A stretch of 64,000 bases of DNA from Phoronis australis. Lineage: Eukaryota > Phoronida > Phoronidae. The stretch lies in the NCBI GenBank assembly GCA_002633005.1, contig NMRA01000201.1, forward strand, positions 580,459 through 644,458. The letters are read 5' to 3'. The position numbers and the translations under genes were made by a program. The stretch's first letter is position 1. Each line of letters begins with the position of its first letter. This document shows, piece by piece, positions 12,201 to 24,200 of the stretch. The notes beneath the pieces are model-generated. The model was not told the DNA's origin. It was given only the letters and a program-made list of their open reading frames with translations, and searched no databases.

Positions 12201-15200
12201 GGAGGACAAGTGAATTATGTATTAATTTGAGAGCTGGAAGAGGAAGATAAGATTTCAATTGATATGTGAGTCCACAGAGATTGTTAAGTTTGTTTGAGAT
12301 GAGGTTTATTTGGGGACCATGAGAGGTTTTTTGTCAACCGTAATACCAAGGAAAGGAACACTGTTCACATGACATATTGCTTTGCTATTTATACAAATGG
12401 TTTGAATAATACTTTCTTTTGGGGTAGCAGAAGATCATTAATTTACTTTTTGATTTGTTAATTGACAGTGTGTTCACGGAAAACCAGTTTGAAATAAACT
12501 TAAGATTGATGTTGATGATGATTGATTGCTGTAAAGTGTGTTGGAAAGATTCAGTCTGTTTGTAAGGTGTAAGTGTCGTCAGCATAAAGAAGTGTGTCCA
12601 TGGGAGAATAAAACGAGAGATCATTAGTTTCACGTAAATTAAGAAGAGAAGTGGGCCAAGGACAGAGCCTTGGGGAACTCCGGTAGATATTGGTAACCAA
12701 CTGGAAGTTGTATTTGGTGCGGTTTGAGAGATAATTTTTAGACAATGTTATTTCAACTTCAGTAATACCATAGTGATTTATCTTTCGCAAGAGTATTTGG
12801 TGGTCTATAATGTCGAAAGCTTTCGAGAGATCGAGAAAGATGACCCGGAGATTCATGTCATTATCAAGATGGCGAAAAAGGTGGGCGGATGCATCCTTCT
12901 GCTGCATCTGTGGCAGAGTGTCGCCCACATTTATAGTTCAACATATTAAATAATTTTTGTATTTATCGATATCTGTAATAGTTAAGTTTGTCATAATATA
13001 CATGACCTTTTATCTCACCTACTCGTGTTGTTTCGCGGTAAACTACATGTAGCTTCGGTATCACTTCGCAGTTAGCGTATATAAATATTATTTAAGTATT
13101 AAATTATTTTATGTAAGCTATACTGCTTCGTCCTCATTATCATATTGTTTGGATTCTCGGGTCAGTGAACCCCTTTGTTCTACGATTACTGGTTTAATTG
13201 TACCACGTGATCTCTTTGTCTTGTCGCAACACCGGGCCATCGTCCATAATCCTCTCCAATTTAGTTGAAAGTTGTGTATGGGTAATTTTTCTATAATTTT
13301 TGAGATTGTTGGGAGAATGGAAATGGGCCTATAATTGCCCGGGTGCTCTGGGTCCAACCATGTTGTTTAAAAACTGGGATTACCTTAGCAATCTTGAGAG
13401 CATCTGGAAATATACCAGTGTGCAAGCACTGGTTGATGATAGTCGTGAGAGGTTCAGTTATGAAAGGACTGCTTATTTTGATAATTTTGGATGACTAATT
13501 GTCTTAACCAGTATTATTAGTTGCATCCATGTCTCTTATAGTATCTAATACATGTTTATTATTGATTAGTTTGAAAGATAACTTAAATTTGGCGTGGGAA
13601 GTCTTTGAAATTCTTGTTTTTATCATAGTTATTGATTCAGAAAGGGATGGGTCGATCTGGGTTAAGTACATGTAGGTGTTGAATTAACTTGTCATTTCGG
13701 GTAAGTCACTGGTTTTAGTGTTATCTGAACGCAAGAGTATTTCTGGGGTATCGTTTTTTCTTCGAACGCCGTTGTTCTTAACTGTCTTTATTGTATCCCA
13801 TGTTTTATTTATGTCAGACTTTCCTTTTTCGAATCTGTCATGATAGTAAGATTGCTTGGCGGAATCAATAGATTTCTTGAGAATCTTGTTGTATGCTTTA
13901 AGATTGTTGTGGCATGTAGCGTAGGATTGTATGTTGCGAGGGGTTGTCTTGGTTTGTTTGTACAATTTATCTCGCTAACGAACAGAAATTAAAATGCCAG
14001 GTGTAACCCACGGGTAAAACGCGTGTTTGTGGTTATTTTAACAAACATTTTTGAACCAAAGTGTTTTTTTCGTGAGATATGTCAAAGCATCACTGAGTAT
14101 TGGTTAGCTGTGATATGTGAGATGTACTTCGTCAGCAGATTTTTACAACCAAGGTGATAGACAGAACCCATCGGTATCAGTAACTTTGACCTCGCTCCTT
14201 TTGTGTAGAGCAGGGCATTTAGAGCATTGGCGATGACTTCAAGCCAAAAAACACTGGCTCAAATAAATCAAACTATTGTGGATTAAAACGGGTTGGTTTT
14301 TCAAATTGTCTTCGAAATTGAATTCTTGAAAACTTTTGTTCTGGTGTTTTTCCCGAATAAATGCGATAAATATTAGACAAAATACCATGTCATTGTTTCT
14401 GTTTTGCTTACCAAGAGAAGTGCGTTCACTGTAATGCCTTATACACAATAAGTTTATGACCAGTGAGCGCCAACAAAAGGTTGCGAGAAAGCTTTAATGA
14501 TAACAAACTTGTTACCTGATCCTGGAAATTCCTTTGGTCTGGACTTGATACTGTACCAAGTCTGTTCCAAGAAAATATTCATGTTAAAAGCAATGGAAAG
14601 CACATACGGTGTAGGGACACATCCACCAATTCGAGCTGGCACTTTTGACAGAATTCCATTCAAACAATACTAGAAAGAAGGCGTTAAGTGTGTGAACCGT
14701 TTTCTTCCGTGTCACAAATACAATGCAAAGTCATGAAGTGCAACGTCGTTTTCGTAAGATGTGACAATGTCACATTTCTCGCATTTGCATTTGACGTAAA
14801 TTGTATCAATTTGTTACATTTTAAGAGAGACTTAGGAAATTAAAATTCAAAATATGCCTAAAATGTAACAGTTGTTACATTTTACGGCGTATCAGACCTT
14901 TGCTCAAACTTCCCTCACGATGGTCAACTGTCTGATGGCTAGTGAAATCAATGATTCTGGTATGTCAAATACCATACTCTGATAAAGATATAGAACAAAA
15001 GATATAAATGCTGCTCTTTGTTTGTTCTTGGACATTTTCTGGCAACTATGGTTAAATAATTCATGCTAATAGCTTCTGTTATCGAACAATTACAGAAAGC
15101 TTACATTACGTTTTTCTTCCTTGTTCCAGTGGACACCGTGTTTCCAAATTTACTCACGTGTGAGACTAGAGCCGTGAGTTCCAGCAACGAATACGCCGAC

Positions 15201-18200
15201 TCGACGATCCCAACTGGACAGGCGACTTCCTGTAGAAACCAGCAAGATTATTACAGCAATTTCTCCCCTGTTCGCGTTAACTATAAGTATACATTCCAGT
15301 TCAAAGTTACCGGCTTGCCAACCACACCAACTTGGATCACGGACCACCATTTTGGTACCACGGCAGCGTACACACAAATCATAACTTACAAACAGAATGG
15401 TAAGTGAAAAATGCTTTTTCTTGGATTTCGATAAGCATTTCATGTTATAATACGGCCTCTGATACCTCTGAGAAGCTTAAAACACAGTGCGGTAGCTTTG
15501 TTATTTCTTGTGAAAATCAATAACTGATAAGTACAGAGAAAAACTGTGTTTGAAATTTGTGCTCTGGGAAAATGGGCACTGCTATCTGGCAAGCGGCATG
15601 TGTTGATGATTGTAAATTTAGTGCTTACGCATTGGTTTACATCCATATCAAGCACATGTTTGCTTTTCAGCTAGATATAGCAAGCTTACGATGACTTCTA
15701 TTGAGAATTGCACCCCTAACAGAGCGTGCAAAAAGAATGCCCCTTCAAATGAAGAGATTTGCAATCACACGATTTTAGAAAGCTCTGGGCATGAAGTCAG
15801 ACTTAAAACTTATGAACTTAATGGACTTAATACAATAATTTGAGCTTTTAGATCGAACTGTAACTTTCGCGACGATGAAGATGATATTTCAGTTCAAAAT
15901 CGTCATTGTTCACGAGAATATATTTTTGTTTTGATGGAGTGACAAAGCATGATTTCACCGCTGGAATGTTATCGTAATAGCATATGTATGGCGTGCTGTT
16001 ATGCCAAGAATCCAAAATGTACAGTAAATTGATTCCGAAAGAATGCCCTTATTTCAGCGATTTTGTCAGAATCACTCGTTTGGTGCTCTCTTTCGGACAT
16101 CTACCAAATTAAAAAATGATCTGATTTACATTAAATTGAAAAGCTAACTAAATCAAAGCACGAACAGATGAGCTGCCACTGCTTGGAAGATGATGAATCA
16201 AATAATCTCAGAGCATTTTATTGAAATCTGTCTCGCCACTCTTAGAAAGTTACGATTTCGGGTTGTGGGGCAGACGATTAAATATGTTATACATCTGCTT
16301 ATCTTATTAGTGTTTGCAATATGGACTTGAGATTGGCAGCACGCTGTTATTGCATACTTGCATGATGCGCACTCTCATTATAGAACCTTCAGGACAGTGC
16401 TTTCAGGATTCCAACGTTCGTGTACTTCCGTATGCGGCATACGCCTCACATAAGCAGAGCACTGTTGAAACATGTGTTGCGGCCTGTCACGCGAGAGGAT
16501 TCAAGTATGCTGGTCCACAATATTACGAGCAGTGCTTTTGCGGGAACACGTTCGATAAAGCAAAACTGAGACCGCAGTCGGAATGCAACACCAAGTGTAG
16601 GGGAAGTGAAGACATGTGTGGCGGAAGTTGGAGATTAAGCATCTATTTCGCCTGTAAGTACTAGTCGGTATCACAAAAATGTCTTTGTGTATGCACGCCA
16701 CCATTGTTAAACACACCTAAAGTGCACACTGCAGTCGGACTTAAATTAGCAGTTTGAGGCTCGATGGCAAAATTGTGTCACAAGCAAGTAGCATGCTCGA
16801 AAATACTTTTATACATGTCGCCAAGTGGAATGTACGTGCATCTTAATTGTCCAGGATAACCAAACTCTTATTATCACTATAGAATATTGCCCATCCCAAA
16901 TTATGAGAGGTCGTGGGGACTTGGCTGCTTTTTGTTTTACCAAAAGCATTTCATAACTAGTGGCACAACTTAGAAAGATACATGTATTACCTCCCAAGTC
17001 TATTGCAAACATTAAAGCTGCCTGATCGTATTCTTGTCATACTTTCAGATATTACACTATTTGCACTGTCCTCCAAAAATGTGTTAGAAAATGGTTTTAA
17101 AATGTTCCACTTTTGCATGAAGGGCTGTAAAGTAGGGCTATTGCGATTGATATGAATGAAGCAAAAACTTTTAACATGCTTGAAACGGAAATCAAACGAT
17201 ATTTTAGAAAACGACTTTTGAGTCCGTAGAAGTGTAACTTGAAGGCCTTACATAATCTTAAATGTAGAAATCTGTTACGTTTTACAGAACAAGGTCCCCA
17301 ACACGAGTACTATTTACTATTTAACTTTTTAATTAGTTCTTTTACACTTAGCTGATGGGTGGTATTTTGGAATGTGTTGTTGTATACAGGCTTCCTCATC
17401 CAAAATCATAAAAAGGTAATAGGAAATGATGACGTAAAATTATTTAACCTTTGCTAACAATTGCATTGTTAGTATTTTAACTATCTGTAAACTTGTTACA
17501 CATAAGTATCAAAATACATTATCTAAAATGTCATTATACAGTGGGTCTGTGGCCCTCACAAGCATTAAAAGCTGATGACATGTAAACTTAGGGTGTGATC
17601 ACGGTGTTCTTGTGGACTAGAGCTACCAGTGACCCTGTAATTGGGACAAAGCTTGCATTCTCATTGAGTTTAAACTAAATGTAGCGGTGGTTGCATGGGC
17701 AGCGCACCCTAAGGGGCTGGGGGCTATAGCCCCCACTTCTTTCAGTGCTACATTGTACGCCGCACGTGGTCTATAGGCAGTGCACCACAGGGGGGCTGAT
17801 GGGGCTTTAGCCCCCACTTTTTTCAGTGCTGAGCCGCCCGTGGCTTGTTGGGTTATGTATCCTTATGCGTTAGACAAATAGAGTATAGAACGCCACTAGC
17901 GTCACGTACTTGTGACGAGTCCTTTCTAACACGCTCACGCTTCAGTGATGCTGTCGATGTTTTTAAAAGAACCAATCAGCGTTAAAGTGATACAATGTCT
18001 TGACCAAACCAATGAGATCGTCATGTTTTGACGTGACTGACAATTACAAAGGCTGAGCATTTAAAGACACAAAGAAAAAATGTAAAAATGGCCAGTGCTG
18101 CCTCTCATAAAAATTCTACACTATAGCCTCTCCACCGAGCAAGACTAGTACATCTTCACTGCTTAAACAAATAGAACCTACAAGGACTCAACAACCATTG

Positions 18201-21200
18201 GCACAGCACTGAGAAAATCATCCAAGGTCACAGACACCAAGTCCTCGTCACTCACAGCGTTGACCTTGTTTATTTGGATAAACAGCCTTTCGTAATATAA
18301 AATTTTTGACTGTACATGTACATGCGACTCTAACGCAGAAGCCTCCGTTGTACTTTTGCAGGGTGCTATACTCCACAGAGGTGGATTATGATTCATTCAA
18401 TTAATACGAGTGTGCATGTAAACTTGTCTTCCATTGGTCAACTGAAAAGTAGGAGGGCTGATGACCTTTTAGGCTAGTCAGATGTCGGGTCATTTGGAGG
18501 GTAAACTAACTGATGTCGAAGCACACGTCATCGTTGACCAAACCACAACGTCTTATTGGTCGCACACTGAGTAATGGGGCGGTAACTTGACACACTTGGA
18601 AAGTACCTTTCGAGTTAACTCTGACGCACTTCAATGAATCCTATCGTGTCTGAAAATATCCGTCACAAGGTGACACTAGGGGCGTTCCGTAATAGAGTGC
18701 TTAGACGTGTACTAACTTTAGTGCTAAAAAATTTGTGTGGAATTGGTTTTGGTTAGAACTGTGAACAACTTATAAAATTTCTTAACAATCACTGGAAGCT
18801 GACAGACATACAGGAAGTTGTTACTTGTATTTAACATCGGTTATGGATGGCTTCAGTAAATTGGGCGAAAGTTGCGCATTAGTCAATGATAAACCGAAAA
18901 TTAATATACATCTATGTTTTTAAAGTATGCTTCAACGATCTTAATTGTTAATATAGAGAGAGAACACCTCTTTAAAAAAACTTGAGTATAATACAAAATT
19001 TATGATAGCAATAGACTCAAGAACCAACTACCCTCTCGTTTGGCCCTCGAACTACATCGTGTAAAATACCAAATTATTTATGTTCAGTATTCCACAAGCA
19101 AGGATGTTCATGGGAGGAAAATCATCACAGAGAGTGGGCTTGAATTCAACTCTCTGTGATTACCATTCGTAATCCGCCATGAACAAAATCGGTCCTGGCT
19201 CAGCCGGCAACCATGCATTCATTGCGCCATTAACGAAATAACTCTCAGTTGAAGTTGGTTATTTCTAAAATATATTGAAACATTAACGCTAAAAAGTTAC
19301 CGATATGCTAGCTTTTATTTTCTTGCATCTTTAGTTTTGCTTTGATCACATGAATAAAACAGGTTATTCTTTCCGTGACTGACCTAGTTGAATGATTAGG
19401 ACATGTCGAACTGTTCATTATAGGGAAATTTGTGGGTTAGTTTTTTCGTTTACAGACCGTTCGTGACTGACGTTTTCATGGTTACGTGTGCATTTAGGTT
19501 GCCCGCGTTTTTTGTGGTGTGGAAGATTTATGGATTTAGTAGCAGCTTTAGCATTAACATTAACAGTAGTTGTAGTAGTAGTAATATCACATATATAGTC
19601 TAGCTGAATCATTCGAGAGCAACTGTTTCGCATTTTTTGTCGCGCTTCCACTGAAGCTGTTATAAACCTACCTTGCCTCAAAGAAAATTGAAGTTTTTAT
19701 TTCGAATGCTTACCTCTATAGACCTGTTTTGAACTTCTTCATTGCTAAGACGAGAAGTGATTCCTAAGCTTAGAAAGACGTGACAGTTCGTTGCAATTCG
19801 AGCGCAAAACCACCCTCATCACCCTGGACGTACAAAAATGTTCTAGAGTGCTACATGTAATACAACGTGTCGAGTCTGTTCCCAAGCAATAGCACACAGC
19901 CATTTTTCCAAGTCCATTACCCTCCAGTAACCCTAGTATGCGCCAAGAGATGACTTTTGTAACATCAAGGGGTCTAAACCAAAGTGTATTTACAGAAACA
20001 ACTGTTGTAACTGCTTTGACGGCTCTTGACAAAAATCAAAAATTTACAGTGTGGGATGTTTTTTCTCACATGACCTGGAACGACACGACTGGTTATTAAC
20101 ACCGAGTACGTAATTTTTTGATATTACATGGGCATATCACAAAGTAGTGCAAAGTAGACATCCATTCGCCTAACATTTTATCGTTTGCAATACACTAAAA
20201 ACAGCCAAACGCGCGCCAACCCGACAACGCCGGAATACCGAGAAGGTGACCATGTTGTGATTGATAAATGGGGTGTCACAACTCTACGTATTCCCAGTCG
20301 GAAAGACATTCAAACAACTTCTTAAACAGACCCATCTTCGGCGGCGAATTCAACATCCACGTTCATTCAAACAGAGACGCACTGCTTCTCAAGAAACGCG
20401 GCGAGACTCTCTAGCTGAGCTGTCTCAAAGTCAAGTCACTGCTCACGCACGTGGAAGCCATACTGACAGTCATTTATAATTTTTTTTAAAGTTTTAATAC
20501 TACAACTTCAAAGACTATTTATTAGATTCTGACTTGAATATTTGCTTTAAAAGTTGAATTGCTAAGTTTAAAATAAAGCTATAAACAGAAATTTACTGAA
20601 TTGCATGACTTGTACTTTACACTGCGCAAGCGTGTTTTTAGAAAAGTTGCGTCATGTGGTTGAAAGTTTTATAAACGTCGAGTTTTTCGGCAAAAAGATC
20701 GTTTTTACTGTTCAAGCCTTGGAATTTTGAAGAAATTTCCAAGATGTTTTGCAACTTTATATAAACCTGAGACTCGTACGTATTGCTCTCTATACATGTA
20801 CTGTATCTACAACGTTTTATATTTTGCCTGAATTCGTTTCAGGGTCGTACACAAGTCCGTATGGTTCGCTAAACAACTGTACTCACAGTTACGGTTCTAC
20901 TTACGGCACTATACAAGGGTCAGCAGTTACATGCACGAGTCACCGAAACTTTGAAGGAATTGCCTTGCAGAACGGATACAAGTAAGCACCCTAAATTAAA
21001 ACGATACGTTGATCCATTGACAGGACTCATGCTCCGTAACAGTATTACCTGTTTCAGTAAAATTACGCCTTGGTGCTTCCGGATTGTCACTTCCGGCATT
21101 CAAGGTGCAGCTGCTGGCCCAGCGCAAATCAGGGCCCCACCTTGTAAAACTACAATAACATACGTGTATAAGTGGATTGAGGGTACACCCCGACCGGGGA

Positions 21201-24200
21201 GATAGCTGGGACATTACGATCAAGGGTTGAAAAATTTGTGTCCTGGCTTCGATTTCTTGGAACCCCACATTTCATAGGGCTTCGATAATCTTTAATCCAG
21301 AGCCTTTTTATTGATCCACTTTAAATTTGCACTGTATACAACGCGACACACAATACCCATGTTCAGATATAAGTCATAAGTACACACTTTAACAACTAGT
21401 CAGGCAGCTGCATGAACAGACGCAACTTAGAGGCCTTTGTTAATTGTTGCCGTAGAAGGCAACGTACTATTACTATGACAACGTTCGTATGTGTACTGGC
21501 GGTGCATGCTCTATTAAAACAATTGTGGTGTTGTGTAAACTCAATGACGTTCCCATGTGCTATCCTACCTGTTGCATTATAAGGCATACATGTACCTGTA
21601 TATGCATGATAGAAATGAATCACACAAAGATGGCTGATGGTGCTATTAATTGCAGACATGAACGTCTACAGGCGGAGGAATACAAAGTTTGTTCCGGTGT
21701 TGCTTCTTGCTATGTAATAGATTAGGGTGAAATGTTTGTTTATCACAAACGAAGCAGGTTAAGAGTTGTTATCACCGAAAACTGAATAAATTTCATTATT
21801 TGTGTTCACATTGCGGTCTAACGGCTCCAAACACTGTCAAAGGGAGGACCTTCTGCTTGTGATTCGGCGATTCGGAAACATGGGTGAAAACATCAAAATA
21901 ATCTGCCTGCAGTGCTTAGTAAGGAAGTTATTAGCAAAAACAGAATATTGCATAACGGCGGCCTTAAAAGAAAAAATATCCAGCAAATCCAAGTTAAGTA
22001 AAAACAGCATTTGGGTTCCGGACTATTAGATGGCATTCCATCCCTACAATTCTATGATAAGAGGGAGGTCCTCAGATGCAAATGCCACTTCATTGATGCC
22101 CATAGAATTGTACAATACATTGCGAACCAAGCGTAATATATAGGGGGGCTCGAATTTTTCGGAAGGCGGACCTTTTACTGAAAGAAATCAACGTGGACAG
22201 AAAAAACGTGTGCCTCTGCGTCGACTTCCCGTAGATTTTGTGGACTTTGACTCGTTTACTCGGAATTTTTGTTTCACTGGGGCGGACCTTTTTGCCTAAT
22301 TTGCCAAATTGGGATCATCGTTCGAGACCTTTAAGTGTATGCAAAACTGACAAGGCGAACCTGAGATTTTATTCCTGCTTAAATGAGTTTGCATTAAAGG
22401 CGATCTCCGAACTCAAAATCACAGAACGCTTCGGATCGTAGTCTACATTATGTGTAATCAGATGTTTGATTTCGGGCCAATGTATCTAAATGAAATGTGC
22501 CCTTACCCTCATTTGAATTGTGTTTCAGATATTGCATGCGGTACGAGGCCAGAGGGGGCGGTTACTTTAGAACAAAAAATACCGTTAATAACACAATCGG
22601 TGGACCATACTTCTACTCTCAGGTCAAAAGCTCAAATATGGTTTGCATGTTATATGACAGTGAGCCTCCCACCCACTGTTCTCAAACAAACAGCTGCCCT
22701 TCATCCTCTTCTTACCGAGTAGATCCCGTGGGTATTGCTACAAGGATCACTAAGGATTCAAATGTTACGGTAAACTACGGAGGTTGGTCGGATCCTGTAG
22801 ATACGTCAGCCTTTCCGGATTCTGCATCTGGGGTTGATCACTTGGAGCTAGGTCTTTACGTTATGGTCGAAAAGTCTTCCACACTCATCGGAGTTGGATC
22901 TAAGATTGGCAGTACTAAGAAAGTATCCAATGGGGCAGCCTCGATACAGTTTACTTTACCGGGTCAAGGCTTATATGCAGTGATATTGGATGCCAAAGAC
23001 ATAGCCAACAACGTCCGAAGGGCCAGGAGATTCGTCCTCTACGACCCGACGTCTAAAGTCGTAATAAGTACTTCACACCCTTTGAGAGTGACATCTGCCG
23101 CCGCTAATACCAACTATCTTTGGCAAACTAATCATGGTAACGTAACAGTGCAATGGAGCCAACATTTCTACAACGATTTCCATGTACATAATAACATGTT
23201 GCGTCAAATTCAAGCAGACGTTTTAGTTTCTGGATATTATGACCAAACTACAGGTGTCCTACCGGTGTCTGGTACACCCAATGTGGATGGAATAACTGAA
23301 TTTAACTATGGTATTGCTTCACTCCAAAGCAATGCTGTGCCGCCATTGTCGTTGGTGACTCCGGCGCGGACAACGTCACTAACACTCAGTCCGACAATGC
23401 AAGATGGTCTGCAATACAAAATATGGATCCAGGCTACGGACATCATGGGAAACAAAAATATCGACAGCACTACACTCAGTATTGATTCGACACCTCCTAT
23501 CATATCGAAAGCCGGCGTTGTTAATAACGGCAAGAAAGAGCTGTTCGTTCACAGTGACTCGGATTTGTCGAAGATGTCTTTTGAGTTTAATGCCATGGAC
23601 AGCCACAGTGGTCTTCATGAAGTTAAGTGGAAGCTCGGAACGACAGCTTTGAGTTCGGACATTAGCCAGGGGTCAATTGCAGTCAAAACGGTAAGGTTGT
23701 TCAGCCAACTGCGTTTGATCACCCTATTGCACAAAGTTAGCTATAAACGTGTCCCACAATACACAGGCTAAAAATTAAATTGATGATTTTTTCAGTTTAC
23801 AATTATCGCGGATAAGACGTGTAGGCCATGTTTTACATTAAGGCAGATCTATCAACGAAAAATGATATTCTGAGAGCAGATGCAGCGCGTATTTCAACCA
23901 GGCACTTTTGGGGCCTTAAAAAAGCTCTGCTGGCTGAGCGAACTATATCCCACACGACGCATGATCGAGTAATTCATGCGTGGTCATTAGTTTCAGCCTA
24001 CACCAAGTTGCTGGCCACAAAAGTGTTCTTGCGGATTTACTTGCGACACTCTCAATATCAGCGGGTCTGGCTATCAAACTACGTAAGCAAGTTGGCCCTA
24101 CTCATCGTTTTCAAATAAAATGCTCAACAAAAATCGACACCTTGGATTCAGCCTCTTTGACGCTTCTTTGGACAATATGTTTCTCTGCCTCGTAAATGAC

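Larger units (their letters stand above)
11440..14110 (-). mobile_element. 5'-truncated CR1/Jockey-like LINE nested in the TIR element
   Basis: On the - strand, in coding order: an endonuclease-RT linker (HAFYPWVTPGILISVR, RDKLYKQTKTT, about 14080-13684), the RT start (GNYRPISILPTISKIIEKL, about 13340-13280), the RT core (RVIFLDLSKAFDIIDHQILL, about 12850; LYADDTYTL at 12570), a thumb-like NWFSVNTLSINKSKSKLMIF (about 12490-12430) and a C-terminal block (LQIVQMRILRNILNSS, about 12150). The YADD box is present. Stops and frameshifts break the frame, and about 330 bp at 12930-13260 do not fit the RT and may be an insertion. The CR1/Jockey-group assignment is from motif style. Confidence 0.8.
9829..14893. 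mobile_element. TIR element copy 1, interrupted by a LINE
   Basis: A DNA-transposon-like element in an intron of the large gene. Its two ends are inverted copies about 170-200 bp long (left about 9829-10030, right about 14700-14893). They are built from nested palindromes with the core AAAATGTAACAA.TTGTTACATTTTA. A second, shorter copy lies at 61365-64000 and is collinear with this one on both sides of the nested LINE. No intact transposase is visible. Peptide segments on the - strand near 14160-14250 and 14640-14740 are shared with copy 2. A clear target-site duplication could not be read. Confidence 0.7.
16654..20842. other. Long intron 6 of the large gene
   Basis: About 4.2 kb. It contains one copy of an interspersed repeat (17041-17215) and a tandem GC-rich duplication (17698-17845). 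A 73-codon - strand open frame at 18178-18396 has no recognisable domain. I found no further exon of the gene with fitting phases. Confidence 0.45.

Noticed and set aside
14894-14965. Short frame ending at a GTATGT donor just after TIR copy 1, possibly an exon cut by the transposon
   Set aside because: No acceptor between it and the element, and the EGF exon at 9690-9809 already ends at its own donor in the right phase.
18178-18396. 73-codon - strand frame with normal composition
   Set aside because: No domain, no splice partner and no neighbouring coding blocks; could be a transposon remnant but nothing supports it.
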